This document shows positions 32,398-40,498 of a DNA stretch of 47,525 nt, in pieces. The notes under the pieces are model-generated. The model was not told where the DNA came from. It saw nothing but the letters and a program-made list of their open reading frames with translations, and searched no databases. How positions within the stretch are numbered: the stretch's first letter is position 1; every line of letters starts with the position of its first letter. The translations under genes and the position numbers were made by a program. The DNA is taken from assembly GCA_021108325.1 (NCBI GenBank), contig JAIORB010000142.1, forward strand, positions 1 through 47,525, given 5' to 3'. The stretch comes from Bacteroidales bacterium. GTDB taxonomy: Bacteria > Bacteroidota > Bacteroidia > Bacteroidales > UBA12077.

Positions 32398-34158
32398 ATG
32401 AAGAAGATAGTTATATTAATTAACCTTTTGATTTTTACAAATGTTAGTTTTGGTCAAAATAAAGATTGGACAACGTATTATGAAAATTCTGACTTTTTAG
32501 AAACTCCCCGTTACAATGAAACTATAGAGTATACAAAGAAACTGGCAGAATCTTCGGACTTAATAGAGTATGAAAGTTTTGGAACAAGTCTGCAAGGCCG
32601 TGATTTACCCCTGTTAATTATTGATAAGAATAAAAACTTTACTCCGGAAAGTGTAAAAGAATCAGGCAATGCAATTTTACTTATTGAAGCTTGTATTCAT
32701 CCCGGTGAATCTGAAGGAAAAGACGCAGGTTTGATGTTAATCAGAGATATAATCATTCATAATAAATTCCCGAAACTACTGGAGCATACAACTGTCTTGT
32801 TTATACCAATTTTTAATGCAGATGGTCACGAAAGATTTAGCGCCTATAACAGGATAAATCAAAACGGGCCAAAAGAAATGGGTTGGCGCACCACAGCAAG
32901 TAATCTTAATTTAAACCGTGATTTTTTAAAAGCAGATGCTATAGAAATGCAACAATGGCTTAAACTATTTAACGAATGGTTACCCGATATGTTTATTGAT
33001 ATTCACACAACCGATGGTGCCGATTATCAATATTCCTTAACTTATGGAATGCATATTTTGGGCGATATGAACAAAGAACAAACCAAATGGCAAAATAATT
33101 ACCTTGCAGAAGTAGAAGAAAAACTTCTGGACGATAATGTGTTAATGTTTCCTTATGTATCTTTTAGAAGATGGCACGACCCGCGAAGCGGATTAATAAG
33201 AAGAACAGCATCGCCCAGATATTCAACCGGTTATTCTGCTTATCAAAACAGACCTGCTTTACTGGTCGAAACACATATGTTGAAAGATTATAAAACAAGA
33301 GTTGATGCCACATATCATTTACTTAAACATACATTGAAAATTGTTGATAATCAACATACAGAATTAAAAGAAATAAATATAAATGCCGATTCGGAAACCA
33401 GAGACTTAGCAGGAAAAGAGCTTATTTTAGCTTATTACACTTCCGATAAAGATAGCAGTATAGTTAAGTTTAAAGGTGTTGATTATGATATTGTACATAG
33501 CGATTTAACAAACGATATTTGGGTACAGTTTAGCGATAAACCAAAAGATTACGATTTGATATTATTTGACAAATTAATGCCTGCTTCAAGTGTAAAATTA
33601 CCGCAGGCTTATATTATTCCGGTTGAGTGGACAGAGGTAATCAGTCGACTGGGAATGCATGGTATAGAATATTCTGTTATAAAAGAACCTAAAGAAATCG
33701 ATATAAAAACTTATAAGTTTACAAATGTTATTTTTGTAAATTCTCCTTTCGAAGGCAGGCAAATGGTACAAAACTTTGATATGGAGGAAATCTCAATTAA
33801 GAAGCTATTTTCTGCAGGCTCTGTTATTGTTCCAATAAACCAAAGAACGGCTAAAATTATTACTCATATGTTGGAGCCGATTGGGCCGGATTCGTATGTA
33901 CGTTGGGGATTTTTTAATGTAATTTTTGAACGAAAAGAATATGTCGAAACTTATGTTATGGAAAAAATGGCTCGTGAAATGATTAAAGAAAATCCTGAAT
34001 TAAGAGAGGAATACGAAAAAGCTGTAAAGGAAAACCCACAGTATTATAATAATCAGTGGACTAAATTGTTTTGGTTTTTCGAAAGAACACCTTACTGGGA
34101 TCAGCAGAAAGATGTATATCCGGTAGGGAGAATTTACGATTTGGAAACTATAAAATAA
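32398..34158 (+). CDS. M14-family zinc carboxypeptidase-like, secreted
   Basis: A 586-residue exported metallopeptidase. Signal peptide 1-19 (ending FGQ). Zinc-site motifs: HPGE (His101, Glu104) and the third ligand His203 in DIHTTDGADY; substrate-binding NLNRDFLKAD near 171-180; catalytic Glu in PALLVETHMLKDY near residue 275. Residues ~335-586 add a beta-rich C-terminal region ending with a helical block (MAREMIKENPELREEYEKA). It trims or deblocks peptides in the periplasm or outside. A decayed copy of its C-terminus lies 2.6 kb downstream at 36660-36760, so the gene or locus was once duplicated. Confidence 0.92.
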   Translation: MKKIVILINLLIFTNVSFGQNKDWTTYYENSDFLETPRYNETIEYTKKLAESSDLIEYESFGTSLQGRDLPLLIIDKNKNFTPESVKESGNAILLIEACIHPGESEGKDAGLMLIRDIIIHNKFPKLLEHTTVLFIPIFNADGHERFSAYNRINQNGPKEMGWRTTASNLNLNRDFLKADAIEMQQWLKLFNEWLPDMFIDIHTTDGADYQYSLTYGMHILGDMNKEQTKWQNNYLAEVEEKLLDDNVLMFPYVSFRRWHDPRSGLIRRTASPRYSTGYSAYQNRPALLVETHMLKDYKTRVDATYHLLKHTLKIVDNQHTELKEININADSETRDLAGKELILAYYTSDKDSSIVKFKGVDYDIVHSDLTNDIWVQFSDKPKDYDLILFDKLMPASSVKLPQAYIIPVEWTEVISRLGMHGIEYSVIKEPKEIDIKTYKFTNVIFVNSPFEGRQMVQNFDMEEISIKKLFSAGSVIVPINQRTAKIITHMLEPIGPDSYVRWGFFNVIFERKEYVETYVMEKMAREMIKENPELREEYEKAVKENPQYYNNQWTKLFWFFERTPYWDQQKDVYPVGRIYDLETIK

Positions 34159-34183
34159 CAATATAAACAGTTATAATTTAGTT

Positions 34184-34191
34184 TATATTTG
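34184..34191 (+). promoter_or_regulatory. Possible -7 promoter element directly before the fic start
   Basis: TATATTTG matches TAnnTTTG exactly and ends 5 bp before the ATG at 34197, so a transcript from it would be leaderless or nearly so. There is no good TTTG at the -33 position, hence low confidence. Confidence 0.3.
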
Positions 34192-34196
34192 CATAT

Positions 34197-34982
34197 ATGT
34201 GGAAAGAATTAGAAATATTGAGAGAAAAATATCTTGATTTAAAATTGAATCAGGCAATTGACTATGAGAAATTTTCAATGATTTCAATAGTTTATAATTC
34301 TACGAAAATTGAGGGTTGTTCATTAACAGAAAGTGATACTAAGATTTTATTAGAAGATGATATAACAGCTAAAGGAAAACCTTTATCAGATCATTTAATG
34401 GTAAAAGATCATTATGCAGCTTTTCAATATATTAAAGAACAAGCAATCTTAAAGAAAGATATTTCGCTTTCGCTTATAAAAGAAGTGGCAGCTATAGTAA
34501 TGAGAAATACAGGGAGTCAAATAAATACAATTTCCGGAGAATTTGACACTTCTCAAGGAGATCTCAGATTAGCCCAGGTATATGTTGATAAAAAATATTT
34601 TCCTGATTTTCGAAAAGTAGAACCATTACTAATAAAACTATTTGAAAATATTAATAAACGACTAAAGCTTGTTAAAGGAAGTGAAATAATAAAATTATCA
34701 GCAGACATTCATTATAATTTAGTGAATATACACCCCTTTGGAGATGGTAATGGAAGAACTTCAAGATTATTAATGAATTATATTCAAATGTATCATAATG
34801 AACCATTAATAAAAATATTCACTGAAGATAGAGCTGATTATATTGATTCATTAAACTTAACCGAAGAAAAAAAGGACATTTTAATTTTTAGAGAATTTAT
34901 TTGTAAACAGCAGATTAAATTCTATAAAAGTGAGATAGAAAAATATAAGAAAAAAGATATAGGATCTTCATTATTATTTTAA
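34197..34982 (+). CDS. Fic-family protein (AMP-transferase type), class II
   Basis: A 261-residue cytoplasmic Fic protein. The catalytic loop HPFGDGNGRTSR is at 178-189 and matches the active consensus HxFx(D/E)GNGRxxR fully. An inhibitory helix with STKIEG (Ser35 to Glu39-Gly40) lies at the N-terminus, which marks the class II autoinhibited type. Typical action is transfer of AMP from ATP to a hydroxyl of a target protein. No antitoxin gene is adjacent, consistent with internal inhibition. It starts 38 bp after the M14 gene on the same strand and is followed by a strong terminator; its target is unknown. Confidence 0.93.
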   Translation: MWKELEILREKYLDLKLNQAIDYEKFSMISIVYNSTKIEGCSLTESDTKILLEDDITAKGKPLSDHLMVKDHYAAFQYIKEQAILKKDISLSLIKEVAAIVMRNTGSQINTISGEFDTSQGDLRLAQVYVDKKYFPDFRKVEPLLIKLFENINKRLKLVKGSEIIKLSADIHYNLVNIHPFGDGNGRTSRLLMNYIQMYHNEPLIKIFTEDRADYIDSLNLTEEKKDILIFREFICKQQIKFYKSEIEKYKKKDIGSSLLF

Positions 34983-35033
34983 AATGCTACGAGCTATAAA
35001 ATATTTTCACGAACCATCATAATAATGCATTAC

Positions 35034-35057
35034 AGCCCCGTTTCCGGGGCTTTTTTA
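35034..35057 (+). terminator. Strong intrinsic terminator after fic
   Basis: AGCCCCG-TTTC-CGGGGCT, stem of G/C pairs followed by TTTTTT; 52 bp after the fic stop. Confidence 0.92.
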
Positions 35058-35168
35058 TTTGCTTTCCAATTACTTTTTTTAGAATAACTCCGTTTTTATT
35101 TCGTTTTTTACTAACTTCATGCAACATAAAAAAGTGCAATTTTACAATACGAACTTAAATTGTTGATT

Positions 35169-36542
35169 ATGAACAAAAGATTCAAATATCTTATAATACT
35201 ATTGTTGAGTGTCACGCCTTTGTTCTCAATATCGCAAGAGTATCCATCTATTCAAGAAATAGAAAATGTAATAAAAAAAGAAATTGATAATGGACGTAGT
35301 AATAGTATTGTTGTTGGGATAATAGATAATGGCAAAGAGAATTATATTTGTTATGGAAATCCTATTGAAGGGAAATTACAAAAAGCAGATGAAAGAACGA
35401 TATATGAAATAGCTTCAATAACAAAAGTTTTTGTAAATACAATCTTTGCAGATTTATTATTGAAAGGAGAATTATCTCTTGACGACCCAATTTTAAAATA
35501 TTTACCTGACACCTTAATGCTTCAGGATCAAAAGGGTAAAGAAATCACTTTAAAGCATTTAGCAACACATACTTCAGGTCTGCCAAGTAAATTGGAGAAA
35601 ATTGATTTACGAGAGTTGAGTCTTTATTATCAAACTCAATCGTATAATGATTTATTTGTTTCTCTTGAAAAATATAAATTTCAAAATTCTCCGGGAACAG
35701 TATTTTATTATTCAAATATAAATACAGCTATACTAGCCTATATCATTTGTAAAGTAAGCAATAGAGATTTAGAAAGTTTATTTAGGGAGAGAATATATAA
35801 GCCTTTCCAAATGAAAAACACTACTTTGAATTTGACCAAAGAACAAGAAGAATATTTTGCTACAGCATATAACAGGCCGGGAAGACCAATTGAACATTGG
35901 GAATGGAATGCTGAAGCCGGTGCCGGAGGGCTTCGCTCAAATGCTCAGGATTTAGTAATTTTTATGCGAAAACTATTTTATGAAGATTCTCCATTAAAAG
36001 AAGCAGCAAATTTAGCAGTTACAGTACAGTTCGATTCAACCAGATATAGAAATACAAAGATAGGTTTAGGCTGGTTTATTACTAAGGGTAAAAACAGCTT
36101 AATAGTGGGACATGGTGGTACTACACATGGTTTTAAATCATTAATTATGTATGATACATTAAACAATAGAGGTGTTGTAGTACTTTCAAATTCTTCAAGA
36201 GAAATTACTGACATTGCTCTTTACACATTTGATAAGAAGAAAAAAATAAATGAATTTAAGACCATAAAAACTGAAGAAATAAGCGCCGAATTATTTAAGC
36301 AAATTGAAGGAAGCTATAGCTTTAATATTGGGGATGTTAAAGATACTGTTACCGTTTATGAAAGAGATAATCTCTTCTTTGTATATTCACAAAACGTGGG
36401 TGAATTTGAGATGTTTCACATAGGAGATAATTCTTTTTTAATTGATGATATGAAAATTAAATTTAAAGATTTTAAATCCAATAAGGCACATACTATTACA
36501 AGTACTAAGAAACAGGCAATTACAGGAAAGAGAATTGAATAA
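35169..36542 (+). CDS. Serine hydrolase (class C beta-lactamase-related), exported
   Basis: A 457-residue beta-lactamase-fold hydrolase. The frame also offers a TTG at 35160, but ATG 35169 gives a clean signal peptide (MNKRFKYLIILLLSVTPLFS). Active-site elements: SITK (Ser83 and Lys86 in this numbering), YSN in FYYSNINTAIL, and HGGTTHG in place of KTG. This set fits the AmpC-related esterase/peptidase group rather than true resistance enzymes; a C-terminal ~120-residue domain with beta strands follows (ELFKQIEGSYSF...), as in many such proteins. It probably cleaves esters, D-peptides or wall fragments in the periplasm. Confidence 0.9.
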   Translation: MNKRFKYLIILLLSVTPLFSISQEYPSIQEIENVIKKEIDNGRSNSIVVGIIDNGKENYICYGNPIEGKLQKADERTIYEIASITKVFVNTIFADLLLKGELSLDDPILKYLPDTLMLQDQKGKEITLKHLATHTSGLPSKLEKIDLRELSLYYQTQSYNDLFVSLEKYKFQNSPGTVFYYSNINTAILAYIICKVSNRDLESLFRERIYKPFQMKNTTLNLTKEQEEYFATAYNRPGRPIEHWEWNAEAGAGGLRSNAQDLVIFMRKLFYEDSPLKEAANLAVTVQFDSTRYRNTKIGLGWFITKGKNSLIVGHGGTTHGFKSLIMYDTLNNRGVVVLSNSSREITDIALYTFDKKKKINEFKTIKTEEISAELFKQIEGSYSFNIGDVKDTVTVYERDNLFFVYSQNVGEFEMFHIGDNSFLIDDMKIKFKDFKSNKAHTITSTKKQAITGKRIE

Positions 36543-36869
36543 ATAGTTTTTATTTTTTGTCATGCACTAAACTATTTGGCTTTAATTAAATCTTATTATC
36601 CTTTGTCCGGTTTATATTTTTACTTTTAAACGTTATAAGTCACTTACTTAGCTGCGTTTAAAGAGAACTCTGAATTAAGAGAAGAATACGAACAAGCAGT
36701 AAAGGAAAACCCACAATATTATAAATAATCAGTGGATAAAGCTATTCTGTTTTTCTTCAGATTTTATTAACGTCTACTAACAAGCCATAAGAAAAAAATA
36801 CGTGAGTGCAATACATACAAAATGGCATAAAAATTGTTGATTTTCAGACTTTATTAATAACTGCCCTCG
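36543..36869. other. Spacer with pseudogene remnant
   Basis: The 327 bp between the serine hydrolase and the Kelch gene contain a decayed fragment of the M14 peptidase C-terminus (36660-36760, described separately) and otherwise AT-rich sequence without a clear promoter or terminator. Confidence 0.6.
36660..36760 (+). pseudogene. Remnant of an M14 carboxypeptidase C-terminus
   Basis: From 36660 the frame reads KENSELREEYEQAVKENP then QYYK and a stop. This is the same as KENPELREEYEKAVKENP, QYYNNQW in the intact M14 gene at about 33987-34060. One extra A at about 36724-36725 breaks the frame right where the copies part; beyond it the DNA still matches (ATAATCAGTGGA, TTTTTC) for about 35 bp. 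No other part of the gene survives here. It records a former duplication of the M14 gene. Confidence 0.85.
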
Positions 36870-38210
36870 ATGAAATTAACTTTAATTTTTCTACTTTTTA
36901 CTTTCTGTTCATATGCTCAAAACATTAAAGGATTGGTATTGGATGAAAAAACCAGTGAACCTTTAGTAGGTACTCATGTATATTTAAAAAATAAAAAAGA
37001 AGGAGTCTCAACGAACGGAAAAGGCGAATTTATTTTGCAAGTTCAGTCAAAAATTAACAAAAACGATACAATCTATTTTTCCTGTATCGGGTATGTAACA
37101 AAAAAAATTACTTTTTCTGACTTGAAAGAAAAAAAATCTATTGTGTACCTTTCGATAGATATTCAGAATCTTAAAGAAGTTACAATTGTTTCAAGTAAGC
37201 TATTAAAACCTAGAATAGATTACAATAAATTAGCATCATTAAAAGATGGATTATATTCATTTGGATCTTTATTAATTAAAGATAATATCTATGTCATAAG
37301 TGGAGATGCTTCAATTAAAAAAGATGTAGTATTAGAAGCTTTTTATAATTCTGCACACATACCTAACCAAAATTTCCTGGAGAAAATCAAACCGGATTTA
37401 TCCTGGCAAAACTTCAGTTGTGGTTTGCAAATATATGATATTAAGACAGATGCTTGGAAAATATCTAGTTTGAAGTTTAGAAAAAGAGCATATCATAATA
37501 TACATTATTTCAATAATAAAATATATGTTTTGGGAGGCAAAAGATTATCAACAAACAGAGCTTATGAATATTTGGATGATAAAATTGAAGTATATGACCT
37601 AAAGAATGATACAATTTTAATTGATCACACAAATCCACATCAGGCTGTAAACTTTGCATCTTTCATGTACAACGATAACATAATTGTATTAGGTGGTTCA
37701 ACAAAATTGAAAATAAACGGGGAGAAAGAATATTCAAATAAAGTCCATTTGTACAATCTGGAGTCAGGATATTGGTATGAATTAAATGATATGCCCAAGG
37801 CTAAAGAAACGAAAGGAGTTCTTATTAAAAATAAAATATATTTAATTGGAGGTCTTAATTTTAATCCCTTAAAAGAGATAGAAACTTATGATTTGATTAC
37901 GGCTGAATGGAAAATTGAAGGTGAGTTATTCCGAGGAGTTGAAAGACCGGCACTAACATATAACGATAATATTATTTATATTTTCGAAGAAGGAAGAATA
38001 TATACTTATAATATTGAAACAAAAGAGTTAAATGAGTATTTAATCGATTTGTCTTTAAAATATTCCGAACTATTTTATGCAAATAATATGCTTTATATAC
38101 TTGGAGGTTTTCAAGAAGAAGATTTTTCCATTACACCATCCTCAGGTTTATTTAGTATTGATTTAAATGAATTTGAAAAAACTAAAATTCATCATGCAAA
38201 AACCTTTTAA
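36870..38210 (+). CDS. Secreted Kelch-repeat protein with carboxypeptidase-regulatory-like domain
   Basis: A 446-residue exported protein: signal peptide 1-16, then a carboxypeptidase D regulatory-like beta-sandwich (residues 17-105: IKGLVLDEKTSEPLVGTHVYLKNKKEGVSTNGKGEF, FSCIGYVTKKITF). From about 140 onward at least four Kelch blades are visible (KIYVLGGKRLS, NIIVLGGSTKL, KIYLIGGLNFN, MLYILGGFQEE, each with the double-glycine strand). The two modules together are usual in Bacteroidetes surface or periplasmic proteins. A beta-propeller that binds protein or carbohydrate is likely. No TonB barrel is present. Confidence 0.87.
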   Translation: MKLTLIFLLFTFCSYAQNIKGLVLDEKTSEPLVGTHVYLKNKKEGVSTNGKGEFILQVQSKINKNDTIYFSCIGYVTKKITFSDLKEKKSIVYLSIDIQNLKEVTIVSSKLLKPRIDYNKLASLKDGLYSFGSLLIKDNIYVISGDASIKKDVVLEAFYNSAHIPNQNFLEKIKPDLSWQNFSCGLQIYDIKTDAWKISSLKFRKRAYHNIHYFNNKIYVLGGKRLSTNRAYEYLDDKIEVYDLKNDTILIDHTNPHQAVNFASFMYNDNIIVLGGSTKLKINGEKEYSNKVHLYNLESGYWYELNDMPKAKETKGVLIKNKIYLIGGLNFNPLKEIETYDLITAEWKIEGELFRGVERPALTYNDNIIYIFEEGRIYTYNIETKELNEYLIDLSLKYSELFYANNMLYILGGFQEEDFSITPSSGLFSIDLNEFEKTKIHHAKTF

Positions 38211-38294
38211 ACTATTTGATTTTGATTAAATCTTATAAATACTAATTTTATATATTTAAAATTCATGTTAATTTCAAACTATAATACAATCGTA

Positions 38295-40346
38295 ATGAAA
38301 AAAAGTTTTCTAATTATCTTATTTTTAGTCGTTTTGGTATTTACGCAATGCACAAACGTTAATAATAAACAGTTAGCCGATCAGAAGAATATAAACGATC
38401 AGGCAATCGAAAAAACTCAAAAAGCTCTAATCGAAAAATCAGGTTCTGAAAATGAAGAACTAATTAATCGTGGTGTTTCTCATGTAGCATCTTTGTGGCG
38501 TACATCAGATGGCGCAGTTACTAAATTTGAAAGTTTCTGTATGGACCAATTTATTAATGATGCCGGTGAAAAAGAAATGGTATTTCTGAAAATTTCAAAG
38601 AATTTTGAATCATTGTGGGGACATCAAAATAAGGTTTTGCTTGATCTGAACGAAAATATGCACCTAGATAATGGCCCTTACCATAAGATAGATGCAATGT
38701 TTGCCGGATATAGCCCTGGATCACATTTTTCAAGTGATTTTTATTCAAATAAAATAGCATTTGTAATAGCATTAAACTTCCCTCCTTTTTCTTTAGATGA
38801 AAAAAATGATATTGGTAAAGACTGGAACTCTTTAGAATGGGCCTATGCTCGTTTGGGAGATGTTTTTACTGCTCGTGTGCCAGCTAAATTAACTCAGGCT
38901 ATTTCATTAGCTGAAACAAATGCTGACATTTATATCGCGGAGTATAATGTTTATATGGGGTACTTATTAAATAACGAAGGAGTAAAATTGTTCCCTGAAG
39001 AAATGGTTTTGCTTTCACACTGGAACCTGCGTGATGAGATAAAATCAAATTACGCCAATCAGGAGAATGGACTTGAAAAACAAGATATGATTTATACTGT
39101 AATGAAGCATATTATAAACCAAACCATTCCCGAGAAAGTTATAAATTCAGGCGAATACGATTGGAACCCTATTGATAACAAAGTTTATCAGGATGGAAAT
39201 GAAATTGAACTAAGCGCAGAACCTGATACTCGTTATCTCCAAATTTTAAATAATTTTAATGCAAATAAGGCTACTGATGAATATTATACTGATTATAATA
39301 CTTTTATCAAAAGAGCTTTCTCCGGAGCTAAAGAAATTCCACAAGAAGAAATAGAAAAATTATTTGATGAATATTTATCATCTCCGGTAGTTAAAGAAGT
39401 TGGTAAATTAATAAGCAAACGTTTAGGAAGAGATTTGAGGCCTTACGATATTTGGTATGATGGATTTAAAGCCCGCAGTTCGATTTCCGGAGAAACACTC
39501 AACGAAATGACTCAGGGGAAATATCCTGATGCAAAAGCTTTAGAAGCTGATTTGGGTAACATTTTGAAAAAGCTGGGCTGGGAAAAAGAACGTGCGGAAT
39601 TTATAGCATCAAAAGTTACTGTTGATCCTGCTCGTGGTTCCGGTCATGCTTGGGGAGCCCAAATGAAAGCAGAAAACGCTCATTTGCGTACAAGAATTTC
39701 CGGCAAAGGAATGGATTACAAGGGATATAATATTGCAGTACACGAATTTGGACATAATGTAGAGCAGACTATTTCTTTGCATAATGTTGATTATTATATG
39801 ATTAATGGTGTTCCGAATACTGCATTTACCGAAGCCCTGGCCTTTATATTCCAAAAAAGAGACCTGCAATTATTAGGCTTTAAAAATGATAATTTAGATA
39901 AAGAATATCTTGAAAACCTTGATCTTTATTGGTCGGTATTTGAGATTATGGGAGTTTCGATGGTTGATATGAAAGTATGGAAATGGTTATACGAAAATCC
40001 GGAAGCTACTGCATCTCAGTTAAAAGAAGCAACCGTAAGTATAGCAAAAGGAGTATGGAATAAATATTATGCTGATGTATATGGAACAACTGACGAACCT
40101 ATTTTGGCAATTTATTCTCATATGATAGCCAGTCCGTTATATTTAACAAACTATCCTTTCGGTCATTTAATTGATTTTCAGATTGAACAATATTTAGTGG
40201 GAAAAGATTTCTCTGATGAAGTTGACAGAATCTGGAGTATTGGCCGTTTAACACCGGAAATATGGATGCAGAAAGCTGTAAAAGAAAGTATTTCGATTAA
40301 ACCAATGATTGAAGCTGCTGAAGAAGCTTTGAAACATATTAATTAG
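38295..40346 (+). CDS. Gluzincin-type zinc metallopeptidase, lipoprotein
   Basis: The frame starts at 38265, but the ATG at 38295 gives a proper lipoprotein signal (MKKSFLIILFLVVLVFTQC, lipobox FTQC), so I use that start; 683 residues. The metal motif HEFGH lies near residue 485, with the third ligand Glu in NTAFTEALAF about 35 residues on, the gluzincin arrangement seen in M3-like peptidases. The protein has many Trp/Tyr residues in the second half and no other domain that I recognise. It would be attached to the membrane and face the periplasm or the outside. A strong terminator follows. Confidence 0.83.
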   Translation: MKKSFLIILFLVVLVFTQCTNVNNKQLADQKNINDQAIEKTQKALIEKSGSENEELINRGVSHVASLWRTSDGAVTKFESFCMDQFINDAGEKEMVFLKISKNFESLWGHQNKVLLDLNENMHLDNGPYHKIDAMFAGYSPGSHFSSDFYSNKIAFVIALNFPPFSLDEKNDIGKDWNSLEWAYARLGDVFTARVPAKLTQAISLAETNADIYIAEYNVYMGYLLNNEGVKLFPEEMVLLSHWNLRDEIKSNYANQENGLEKQDMIYTVMKHIINQTIPEKVINSGEYDWNPIDNKVYQDGNEIELSAEPDTRYLQILNNFNANKATDEYYTDYNTFIKRAFSGAKEIPQEEIEKLFDEYLSSPVVKEVGKLISKRLGRDLRPYDIWYDGFKARSSISGETLNEMTQGKYPDAKALEADLGNILKKLGWEKERAEFIASKVTVDPARGSGHAWGAQMKAENAHLRTRISGKGMDYKGYNIAVHEFGHNVEQTISLHNVDYYMINGVPNTAFTEALAFIFQKRDLQLLGFKNDNLDKEYLENLDLYWSVFEIMGVSMVDMKVWKWLYENPEATASQLKEATVSIAKGVWNKYYADVYGTTDEPILAIYSHMIASPLYLTNYPFGHLIDFQIEQYLVGKDFSDEVDRIWSIGRLTPEIWMQKAVKESISIKPMIEAAEEALKHIN

Positions 40347-40366
40347 ATAAAAATCAACACAATATA

Positions 40367-40398
40367 AAAGGTTGGCAATAAATGCTAGCCTTTTTTTG
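40367..40398 (+). terminator. Intrinsic terminator after the metallopeptidase gene
   Basis: Stem AAAGGTTGGCA / TGCTAGCCTTT (two G-U pairs) with loop ATAAA-like and a run of seven T. Confidence 0.88.
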
Positions 40399-40498
40399 TT
40401 TTTAATTAGGTACTGTACTAGAAACAAATCAAATAAATTGTAAATACATCTAATGATTTTTTTATATCTTTAACCATTAACATGAAAACAGATATCTT

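Noticed and set aside
35160-35168. TTG start of the serine hydrolase
   Set aside because: ATG at 35169 is the better start and begins the signal peptide directly.
35169-36542. Beta-lactamase resistance gene linked to the BlaI/M56 pair
   Set aside because: The hydrolase is 18 kb away, lacks the KTG motif of typical class C enzymes and no operator dyad lies before it.
38265-38294. Upstream ATG of the gluzincin gene
   Set aside because: The added ten residues (including charged and polar ones) would precede a perfect lipoprotein signal that begins at 38295.
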